This document shows positions 1 to 5,443 of a DNA stretch of 5,443 bases, one piece after another (positions within the stretch are counted from its first letter, which is position 1; every line of letters begins with the position of its first letter). Position numbers and translations under genes: made by a program. This stretch comes from an uncultured Eubacteriales bacterium. Lineage in GTDB: Bacteria > Bacillota > Clostridia > UMGS1883. The stretch is from NCBI GenBank assembly GCA_905195005.1, contig CAJJUC010000157.1, positions 1-5,443 on the forward strand. The letters run 5' to 3'. Under the pieces are notes generated by a model that was not told the origin of the DNA, ran no database searches, and saw only the letters and a program-made list of their open reading frames with translations.

Positions 1-491
1 TCAAGAAGCAGCGGCATGGTGACATTCACCCTGTATCGGTTTATATACTCACCGATGCCGACGCCGCAGCCTTTCTTTAACACTTCTGTCAGCCTCGGCT
101 GCAAAACACCCGTTATATCCGATACCATGGAGGCGCTCATCTGAATATCGCTATAGTTTTTCTCAATAAAACCGACAGCCTTTTTCAGCATTGCTTCATC
201 GGAATGAACCCTTGATGTTTTCACACCCGTACAAATTTCCCGTATAATCCGATCCGCCACAATGCTCGGCGCCGAATCTGTCATTTTCTGTATCAGTTCT
301 ATCTCGTCATAGAAAAATCCGGGAATCTCCATGTTCATTTTCCTTACCGTTTCCGCAAAAAGAACAATTGTATACGATTCAGCATAGCTTTTTATGCTCA
401 GCTTACCGTAAATATAGTCAATCATTTCCTTTGCTTTAATACATTCTCTGTTTTTCAAAAATCCGTATAAAATATTTATTCGCTCAATCAT
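1..491 (-). CDS. AraC-family transcriptional regulator (partial, C-terminal part outside window)
   Basis: I translated this by hand from the ATG at 491: 163 residues with no stop before the window edge. Residues about 101-163 match the start of an AraC/XylS DNA-binding domain: an amphipathic helix (AVGFIEKNYSDIQMSASMV), a first helix-turn-helix, then GIGEYINRYRV, the usual 'G.. .YI...R' junction before the second helix-turn-helix, which lies beyond base 1. Residues 1-100 are helical, with no visible membrane segment, receiver or cupin motif. They resemble the linker that precedes the AraC domain in larger YesN-like or membrane-anchored regulators. The start overlaps the upstream peptidase stop as ATGA (488-491), with only a weak GGAA (500-503) as ribosome binding site, so translation is probably coupled. 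The frame is open upstream only to a TAA at 531-533, so no longer N-terminus exists here. The AraC assignment is fairly firm; ligand and targets are unknown. Confidence 0.75.
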   Translation of the reverse strand, partial: MIERINILYGFLKNRECIKAKEMIDYIYGKLSIKSYAESYTIVLFAETVRKMNMEIPGFFYDEIELIQKMTDSAPSIVADRIIREICTGVKTSRVHSDEAMLKKAVGFIEKNYSDIQMSASMVSDITGVLQPRLTEVLKKGCGVGIGEYINRYRVNVTMPLLL

Positions 492-1972
492 TTCAAATTT
501 TCCAAATATTCCGTAGCCTTTGCCAATTGATTATCCTTTGTTTTATAAAAATCATACGATATATCGTTCAGATACAGATATTCGTAAAATCCCGGTATAC
601 CGCTTGCATCGTATCCGAGCCGCATTTGCATGCTGCGAACCGCTGCCGCAGTGCTCTCATTAAAGGTTTCATCCGGTTCTTCGTCAAAATACCCGAGCGC
701 ATTTAAACGCTGTTCAAGCGCAAGCGTCATCTTTCCGCCGGACGTGCCCTCTTCTACCTTGTCAAAATCAATTTTTTCAAATGCGCTTTCATCAACCTTG
801 ACTGAATCATTTTCAACCGCAATATCGGGCGTTATCCCGATTGTGTTTATTCGGTCGCCCTTAACCGAATAAAACTCTCCGAACGTGTATTTCATTCCTG
901 CACCGGTCAGAAGGCGCGACAAAACCTGCATGCTGCCTTTTCCGTATGTCTTTGTGCCGATTATTTCGGCAGCGCCCCTACCCTGAAATGCCATCGAAAG
1001 AAATTCGCTTGCCGATGCGCTGTTTTCATTAACCAAAACCGCAATTTTCAGCTTCGGCGCATTATAGTTTGTTGAATACACGAATTTGTTCGCATCGGAA
1101 TCTTTGTACCTCAGCTCGCCGAGCTTTCCTGCACTGATAAATATATTCGCAATCGCCAGCGCAGCGTCAAGGTCGCCGCCGGGATTGTTGCGCAAATCAA
1201 GCACAAGCTTCTTTACCCTGTTTTTTTGCAGCTCGTCAACATAAGCCTGAACCTCATCGGGAGAATTTTTTGAAAACTCCGTAAGCTTTAAATAACCTAT
1301 CTCGTCACTGAGCATTTTGGTTTCCGTGTGCTTAACTGTGACGGGTGCGCGCGTGCAAACCGTTTTAAAGGTTGTGTCGCCTCTTCGCAGCTCTATTTCA
1401 ACATCGCTGCCCGTTTCTCCGACAACAAGGCTGCGCACATCTGCCGTTGTCATTCCCTCGGTTGAGGTTCCGTTCACGCCTATTATATAATCCCCTTCGG
1501 CAATTCCTGCCTTGGCGGACGGTGAACCGTCATAGACCGACAGAACAACAACGCCGTTATCATTTTGAGTTATAACAACGCCGATTCCGGAAAATTCGCC
1601 CGAAATATCCTCCGTCATTGCTTTGTATTCTTCGGGTGTATAAAATGCCGCATGTTTATCGTCAAGACGGTTAATCATTGCCTCAATTGCGGAATTAATA
1701 TCAAAGCTTCCGTTATCTATTGTGTTGCATATAACCGAGAAAAGCAGCTCCTCATCGGTAATTCCGTAGTAATAATTATCGGCAATCGTGTGTGCATATG
1801 CCTTAATCATGTTTTTCTGCATGTAGTTGGAATAGGATTCAACCTTTTCCATCGGATCTTCTGCCGGCTGCGGCGCCGTCGTTTGTTCCTCCGCAAATAC
1901 AGAAGGCGTGCACAGCGTCATCGCCGCTGCCGTCAGCAGTGCAAACAGTCTGTTTTTAAATTTATAAGCCAC
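488..1972 (-). CDS. S41-family C-terminal processing peptidase, secreted, with PDZ and peptidoglycan-binding domains
   Basis: This is a 494-residue serine protease of the CtpA/CtpB/Prc type, acting outside the membrane on proteins or C-terminal tails. A signal peptide spans residues 1-27 (basic start, hydrophobic LFALLTAAAMTL, likely cleavage after VFA), so the mature enzyme should be exported. A PDZ domain (about 124-200) contains SGIGVVI and AGIAEGDYIIGVNG. The S41 core (about 205-385) contains KKLVLDLRNNPGGDLDAAL and NENSASASEF. The inferred catalytic Ser320–Lys345 dyad with Gln349 (TYGKGSMQ) keeps the spacing of the Prc family. Residues about 411-465 look like a PG_binding_1 domain (LEQRLNALGYFDE...STAAAVRSMQ), which would tether it to the wall. 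The start is GTG, chosen because AAAGGAGA lies 8 bases upstream and the signal peptide begins there. It lies 36 bases after argS and its stop overlaps the araC start. In Bacillus, family members process sporulation signalling proteins; the substrate here is unknown. Confidence 0.93.
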   Translation of the reverse strand: MAYKFKNRLFALLTAAAMTLCTPSVFAEEQTTAPQPAEDPMEKVESYSNYMQKNMIKAYAHTIADNYYYGITDEELLFSVICNTIDNGSFDINSAIEAMINRLDDKHAAFYTPEEYKAMTEDISGEFSGIGVVITQNDNGVVVLSVYDGSPSAKAGIAEGDYIIGVNGTSTEGMTTADVRSLVVGETGSDVEIELRRGDTTFKTVCTRAPVTVKHTETKMLSDEIGYLKLTEFSKNSPDEVQAYVDELQKNRVKKLVLDLRNNPGGDLDAALAIANIFISAGKLGELRYKDSDANKFVYSTNYNAPKLKIAVLVNENSASASEFLSMAFQGRGAAEIIGTKTYGKGSMQVLSRLLTGAGMKYTFGEFYSVKGDRINTIGITPDIAVENDSVKVDESAFEKIDFDKVEEGTSGGKMTLALEQRLNALGYFDEEPDETFNESTAAAVRSMQMRLGYDASGIPGFYEYLYLNDISYDFYKTKDNQLAKATEYLENLK

Positions 1973-1980
1973 TTTGGCAC

Positions 1981-1988
1981 TCTCCTTT
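1981..1988 (-). promoter_or_regulatory. Ribosome binding site of the S41 peptidase, deciding a GTG start
   Basis: On the minus strand this reads AAAGGAGA, the best Shine-Dalgarno match in the window, 8 bases before the GTG at 1972-1970. It supports a GTG start that places the signal peptide at the N-terminus. A second GTG at 1980-1978 is too close to the site and in another frame. Confidence 0.7.
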
Positions 1989-2008
1989 CAACATCGGCGA
2001 TACATTTT

Positions 2009-3700
2009 TTACATTTTTTCCGGGGCGTTTACTCCGAGCAGTCTGAGCACATTTCCTATCACAACGCGCGTGCTTTCAATAAGCAGCAGCCTTGCGTGCA
2101 TAAGCTTTTCTTCCTCGTCACGCACGCGGCACGCATTGTAAAATGAATGGAAATGCGATGCAACGTCAATCACATACCTTGTCAGATTGCTGGGTTCAAA
2201 GCTTTCGGCAGCCGAGCGGATTTCCTCGGGAAGTCTTGCCAGCTGATACAAAAGCTCAAGCTCCTCTTTTTTGGTAAGAAGTGACACATCAGTGTCCGCC
2301 GCTTTCGGAATTTCCGTTCCGTTCTCCTTTAAAATACGGATTATGGAACAAATTCTCGCATAAGCATACTGAACATAGAACACGGGGTTTTCGTTTGACT
2401 GGCTCACCGCGAGGTCAAGGTCAAAATCCATATGACTGCCTGCCGCACGCATATTAAAGAAGAAACGCGCCGCGTCAACTCCGATATCCTCTATCAAATC
2501 GGCAAGCGTTATCATTTTTCCCGTGCGCTTGCTCATGCGCGCGATTTCGCCGCCGCGCATAAGGCGTACAAGCTGAATGATAAGCACCTTTAACCTGTCG
2601 CCGTCTATTCCGACGGCTTCCATAGCGCCTTTCATTCGTGCAATATGCCCATGATGATCCGCGCCCCAAATGTTAATTGCAAGGTCAAATTTGCGGTCGC
2701 GCAGCTTATTGATGTGATAAGCTATATCTGCTGCAAAATAGGTCGGGATTCCGTTTGCGCGGACAAGCACATCGTCCTTTGCATTTTCCTTATCCTCGCA
2801 GAATTGTGAGGATTTTATCCAAAGCGCGCCGTCCTTTTCATATGTCATGCCGCACTGCTTAAGCTTTTCGACAGCTTCCATAACCTTGCCGCCGTTATGC
2901 AGTGTGCTTTCCGAAAACCACACATCGTAATTTATTCTGTATTCGCCGAGCGTTTTCTTCAGCGCGGCAATATTCAGCGGAAGCGCATAACCGATGAGCG
3001 TCTGCTTGCGCTCCTCCTCGCTTTTTTCCAGAAGGTTGCTTCCGAATTTATCTATATAATTCTGCGCATGAACCTTTATATCATCGCCCTGATAGCCGTC
3101 CTCGGGAAATTCAACCGCGTCCTCTCCGCGCAAAAGCTGAATATAACGCGCCGAAAGGCTTCTGCCGAACTTATCAATCTGAGCGCCCGCGTCGTTTATA
3201 TAAAACTCCTTTGTAACCTTCCAGCCTGCGGTGGAAAGCACGTTTGCAAGCGTGTCACCCAAAGCGCCGCCACGCGCATTGCCCATGTGCATCGGACCTG
3301 TGGGGTTTGCGCTGACGAACTCAACAACAACGCTTTTTCCGTTCGCAATGTCAATGCTTCCATAGCTTTCTCCCTCAGCTTCGATTTCCGAAAGCGTGTT
3401 ATAAAGATAGCTTTCATCAAGATAAAAATTAATGAAGCCCGGACCTGCAATCTCGATTTTTTCCGCACCGAGAGCCTTGCCGTCAAGATTTTCCGTGATT
3501 TTTTCCGCTATCATGCGCGGAGCGCTGTGCGCCGCACGTGCAAGCAGCATGGCAATATTCACGGCGTAATCACCGTGCCCCTTATCCTTGGGTGTTTCAA
3601 CGGCAAAATCGGGAATTTCAATTCCCCCGTAAGCTTTCTGTGCAGCCTCTTTCACCGCGCTGTATATTTCCGATTTTTTCTTATATAGCGTGTTTGCCAT
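2009..3700 (-). CDS. argS: Arginyl-tRNA synthetase (class I)
   Basis: This cytoplasmic enzyme charges tRNA-Arg with arginine using ATP. It has 563 residues, normal for bacterial ArgRS. Domain order is intact: an N-terminal tRNA-recognition domain (about 1-85, with GDYAVNIAMLLAR), then the Rossmann catalytic core with the HIGH-type signature as HMGN (138-141, within ANPTGPMHMGNARGGALGD), the INIWGADHHGHIARMKGAM segment, the KMSKS-type loop as MSKRTG (389-394), and a C-terminal DALR anticodon-binding helical domain (about 440-563, with VQYAYARICSI) ending in APEKM. The ATG at 3700 was chosen over the GTG at 3724 because AAAGGACGGAAG precedes it at suitable spacing and ANTLYKKK begins a normal ArgRS N-terminus. 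The gene follows DUF1934 by 20 bases, an arrangement like ywiB–argS of Bacillus subtilis. No T-box or other leader element fits in the gap. Confidence 0.97.
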   Translation of the reverse strand: MANTLYKKKSEIYSAVKEAAQKAYGGIEIPDFAVETPKDKGHGDYAVNIAMLLARAAHSAPRMIAEKITENLDGKALGAEKIEIAGPGFINFYLDESYLYNTLSEIEAEGESYGSIDIANGKSVVVEFVSANPTGPMHMGNARGGALGDTLANVLSTAGWKVTKEFYINDAGAQIDKFGRSLSARYIQLLRGEDAVEFPEDGYQGDDIKVHAQNYIDKFGSNLLEKSEEERKQTLIGYALPLNIAALKKTLGEYRINYDVWFSESTLHNGGKVMEAVEKLKQCGMTYEKDGALWIKSSQFCEDKENAKDDVLVRANGIPTYFAADIAYHINKLRDRKFDLAINIWGADHHGHIARMKGAMEAVGIDGDRLKVLIIQLVRLMRGGEIARMSKRTGKMITLADLIEDIGVDAARFFFNMRAAGSHMDFDLDLAVSQSNENPVFYVQYAYARICSIIRILKENGTEIPKAADTDVSLLTKKEELELLYQLARLPEEIRSAAESFEPSNLTRYVIDVASHFHSFYNACRVRDEEEKLMHARLLLIESTRVVIGNVLRLLGVNAPEKM

Positions 3701-3703
3701 TAT

Positions 3704-3715
3704 CTTCCGTCCTTT
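3704..3715 (-). promoter_or_regulatory. Ribosome binding site and leader of argS
   Basis: The minus strand reads AAAGGACGGAAG, followed by ATA and the ATG at 3700. The AAGGA core is the Shine-Dalgarno match, nine bases from the ATG, and decides the argS start in favour of 3700. The identical 12-mer lies before murI. Confidence 0.6.
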
Positions 3716-3720
3716 CGCTG

Positions 3721-4140
3721 TCACACACGCACATTAAGCGATATACCGTTATGCGTCTGCGCAACATTATTTATATCCATAATATAGTCAATGTCAATAT
3801 TGCCGCCGTTTTCATCAATTGCCACGCTGACATCGTTGGCGGTTACGGTAATTGTAAAATCGCCGTACGGCGTTTCGTAATGACCGATATGGCACTGACC
3901 CTTTTCAAATATCATGTGAGTGTTCGTCTGACCGCGGCGCATCATCGTGACCGTTCCGTCGGGGCTGATTTTCAGCGTTGTGCGGCATTTTTCAAGGCCG
4001 GCAAGCTCACCCTCGTTATAGCTGAGATAAAACTTTCCGTTCTTGTTGTAAAAGCTTCCCTGCGTTGTCATTTCAAGGCTGTCGCTGTCGCCGTCAAGCT
4101 CCTGAGAGCCTTTTATTGAAATATAAACATCCTTTTTCAT
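3721..4140 (-). CDS. DUF1934 family calycin-like beta-barrel protein (YwiB-like)
   Basis: This is a 139-residue protein of unknown function with no signal peptide or membrane segment, so probably cytoplasmic. The pattern matches the DUF1934/YwiB family, predicted to form a small beta-barrel of the calycin type: alternating strands with GKFYLSYNEGE (about residues 36-46), TTLKISPDGTVTMMRRGQ (54-71), MIFEKGQ, YETPYGDFTITVTAN and a final IDIDYIMDINN strand. The conserved 'R.G', 'F..G' and 'Y.TpyG' signatures are all visible and the length is typical. The start ATG overlaps the murI stop as ATGA (4137-4140), so translation is likely coupled. A GGAGG inside the last murI codons, ten bases upstream, serves as its ribosome binding site. 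Adjacency to argS is a recurring arrangement in Firmicutes, but no role in tRNA charging can be inferred from the sequence. Confidence 0.88.
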   Translation of the reverse strand: MKKDVYISIKGSQELDGDSDSLEMTTQGSFYNKNGKFYLSYNEGELAGLEKCRTTLKISPDGTVTMMRRGQTNTHMIFEKGQCHIGHYETPYGDFTITVTANDVSVAIDENGGNIDIDYIMDINNVAQTHNGISLNVRV

Positions 4141-4946
4141 TCCGAAAACGCCTCCGTCCTGCGCACTTTGGTATCAAGCGGACATCCGAGGAAAATACTC
4201 CCGAGCTCGACAAAGTTTTCCACTGAGTCGGAAACATAAAACTCGCTTTTACCGCCCTCAGTCCTTTCGCAGAGGGCATTTTGCTCCGCAAGGTACTCAC
4301 GCGCGCTTCTTGCCGCCATTGCTCCCGGGCTGACAAGCTTAACTCCGCTTCCCATTATATCAGAAATGACACCCTCAAGCAAGGGGTAATGTGTGCATCC
4401 CATGATAAGTGTATCCACACCTTCCTCTTTAAGGGGAGCAAGGTAATCTGCGGCAATAAGGCGTGCCGCCTCGCTTTCGGCATATCCGTTTTCAACGAGC
4501 GGAACAAACATCGGGCAAGCGTTCGAGAACACCTCCGCCTTCGGTGAAATGCCGCGGATTATTTCCCCGTATTTTCCGCTTTTGACGGTTACCGATGTTC
4601 CGATTACGCCGATGCGGTTGTTTTTTGTCAGGCGCAGCGCTTCATGGCAGGCGCTTTCAAGAACGCCCATTATTTTTATGTCATATTTCCCGGCAAGCGA
4701 CGGCAGCGCAACGCTGCTCGCCGTTCCGCAGGCGGCTATTATAAGCTTAATATCGTGCTTAAGCAAAAATTCAATATCTTCCTTTGTATAGCGGATTATC
4801 GTTTCGCGGCTGCGGTTTCCGTACGGCACTCTGCCGGTATCCCCGAAATAAATTATATCCTCCCCGGGCATAACCTGCATCACCTGCCTTACGGTTGTAA
4901 GTCCGCCGAGTCCGCTGTCAAACACTCCGATAGGGCGATTATCCAT
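4137..4946 (-). CDS. murI: Glutamate racemase
   Basis: This 269-residue cytoplasmic enzyme interconverts L- and D-glutamate, supplying the D-glutamate of the peptidoglycan stem peptide. Its length and motif order fit MurI/RacE. They are FDSGLGG (9-15, with Asp10 and Ser11 as general acid/base and substrate contacts), FGDTGRVPYG (34-43), the first catalytic cysteine at 73 in AACGTASS, RIGVIGTSVT (111-120), CPMFVPLVENG (144-154), and the second catalytic cysteine at 184 in MGCTHYPLL with Thr185 and His186. The family usually has Asn after the first cysteine; here it is Gly74. The 'GVIEPG' motif is also altered, to GVLESA. The start ATG follows the gpmI stop by 16 bases and has AAAGGACGGAAG upstream. 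The stop overlaps the DUF1934 start. An Asp/Glu racemase of other specificity cannot be fully excluded, but both cysteines and the flanking motifs strongly favour MurI. Confidence 0.94.
   Translation of the reverse strand: MDNRPIGVFDSGLGGLTTVRQVMQVMPGEDIIYFGDTGRVPYGNRSRETIIRYTKEDIEFLLKHDIKLIIAACGTASSVALPSLAGKYDIKIMGVLESACHEALRLTKNNRIGVIGTSVTVKSGKYGEIIRGISPKAEVFSNACPMFVPLVENGYAESEAARLIAADYLAPLKEEGVDTLIMGCTHYPLLEGVISDIMGSGVKLVSPGAMAARSAREYLAEQNALCERTEGGKSEFYVSDSVENFVELGSIFLGCPLDTKVRRTEAFSE
4151..4160 (-). promoter_or_regulatory. Ribosome binding site of the DUF1934 gene, inside the 3' end of murI
   Basis: The minus strand reads AGGACGGAGG, encoding Arg-Thr-Glu near the murI C-terminus. Its GGAGG is a strong Shine-Dalgarno match ending ten bases before the ATG at 4140. 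It shares the core AGGACGGA with the murI and argS leaders. Confidence 0.5.
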
Positions 4947-4950
4947 TTAA

Positions 4951-4962
4951 CTTCCGTCCTTT
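4951..4962 (-). promoter_or_regulatory. Ribosome binding site and leader of murI
   Basis: The minus strand reads AAAGGACGGAAG, then TTAA and the ATG at 4946. It fills nearly all of the 16-base gap after the gpmI stop, which leaves no room for a terminator or separate promoter and supports co-transcription with gpmI. Confidence 0.6.
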
Positions 4963-5443
4963 TTATTTAATCAGACTTTCTCCCGTCATTTCAGCCGGTT
5001 TATCAAGCTTCATAAGCTCGAGCATTGTGGGGGCAATGTCCGCAAGTCTGCCGCCGCTTCTGAGCTCGCAGTCAGCACCTGCAACAATGAAAGGCACGGG
5101 ATTCGTCGTGTGCGCCGTGAACACATCATGCGTTACGGGATCAAGCATCTGATCGGCATTTCCGTGGTCAGCCGTCACGCACACCGTTCCGCCCTGAGCA
5201 AGCACAGCGTCAATAACCTTGCCCATGCACTCGTCAACAGTTTCAACCGCTTTTACTGCGCATTCAAACACGCCTGTGTGTCCGACCATATCGCAGTTTG
5301 CATAATTGAGAATTATAGCGTCATACTTTCTGCTGTTAATGCGCTTGAGAACCTCGTCCGTAACCTCATAAGCGCTCATCTCGGGCTTAAGGTCATATGT
5401 TGCAACCTTTGGTGATTTAACAAGAATTCTGTCCTCACCTTCA
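4963..5443 (-). CDS. gpmI: 2,3-bisphosphoglycerate-independent phosphoglycerate mutase (partial, N-terminal part outside window)
   Basis: This is the last 159 residues of the Mn-dependent enzyme that interconverts 3- and 2-phosphoglycerate in glycolysis. The frame stays open to the window edge. It starts with RILVKSPKVATYDLKPEMSA, a conserved segment of GpmI, so the methionine at 5379 is internal rather than a start. Metal and active-site residues of the phosphatase-like domain are visible. DMVGH carries an Asp and a His (fragment residues 51 and 55, counterparts of Asp403 and His407 in the Geobacillus enzyme), TADHGNADQM gives the Asp-His pair (92-93, counterparts of Asp444 and His445), and AHTTNPVPF gives the third histidine (111, counterpart of His462). 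The C-terminus LADIAPTMLELM...MTGESLIK is the normal family ending. The upstream half, with the nucleophilic serine, is not in the window. The gene heads the visible block, 16 bases before murI. Confidence 0.95.
   Translation of the reverse strand, partial: EGEDRILVKSPKVATYDLKPEMSAYEVTDEVLKRINSRKYDAIILNYANCDMVGHTGVFECAVKAVETVDECMGKVIDAVLAQGGTVCVTADHGNADQMLDPVTHDVFTAHTTNPVPFIVAGADCELRSGGRLADIAPTMLELMKLDKPAEMTGESLIK

Noticed and set aside
1907..1921. Possible lipoprotein cysteine at residue 21 of the peptidase
   Set aside because: The residues before it are Met-Thr-Leu, which do not form a lipobox, while a good signal-peptidase I site (VFA) follows at residue 27.
1993..2008. Palindrome ATCGGCGAT followed by a T-run, as a possible terminator
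   Set aside because: The stem is only four pairs with a one-base loop. The T-run lies on the plus strand, on the wrong side for the minus-strand genes.
1565..2146. Plus-strand open frame of 193 codons spanning the peptidase start and argS end
   Set aside because: It is antisense to two well-supported genes, has an unnatural Arg/Cys/His-rich composition and shows no family match.
2897..3688. Plus-strand open frame of 263 codons opposite argS
   Set aside because: It lies entirely antisense to a clear, full-length ArgRS. Its product is rich in Arg, Ile and Cys with no recognisable domain, as expected from a shadow frame.
3698..3724. GTG at 3724 as the argS start, overlapping the DUF1934 stop as GTGA
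   Set aside because: It has no purine-rich site upstream and adds eight atypical residues. The ATG at 3700 has a well-spaced AAAGGA and gives the normal N-terminus.
4963..5379. A short standalone gene starting at the ATG at 5379
   Set aside because: The frame continues to the window edge with conserved GpmI sequence, so this methionine is internal.

Overview
The window is a compact stretch of bacterial chromosome in which all six genes lie on the minus strand, so transcription runs from high to low coordinates. Gene content, purine-rich AGGA-type ribosome binding sites, the DUF1934–argS pairing and a secreted C-terminal processing protease with a peptidoglycan-binding tail suggest an uncultured, Gram-positive, Clostridia-like Firmicute of moderate GC. 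That assignment is inferred from gene content and motifs; no 16S or other marker is present.

In transcription order the layout is: the 3' end of gpmI (5443-4963, 5' part outside the window), murI/racE glutamate racemase (4946-4137), a DUF1934 calycin-like protein (4140-3721), argS (3700-2009), an S41 C-terminal processing peptidase with a signal peptide (1972-488), and the 5' part of an AraC-family regulator gene (491-1, 3' part outside the window). Gaps are 16, 20 and 36 bases, and two junctions are 4-base ATGA overlaps (murI/DUF1934 and peptidase/araC). I see no tRNA, rRNA, CRISPR array, mobile element or convincing internal terminator or promoter. No gene-free stretch exceeds 40 bases. The set looks like one co-transcribed block.

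Most of the block is housekeeping: glycolysis (GpmI), D-glutamate for peptidoglycan (MurI), arginyl-tRNA charging (ArgS) and cell-envelope proteolysis (S41 peptidase). DUF1934 is of unknown function but often sits next to argS. The points worth a second look are modest. The racemase has Cys-Gly-Thr where the family normally has Cys-Asn-Thr at the first catalytic cysteine. The AraC regulator seems to begin inside a linker-like segment, is coupled to the protease stop codon, and has an AT-rich 5' end. The same 12-base leader precedes murI and argS. I found no evidence of a novel multi-gene system.
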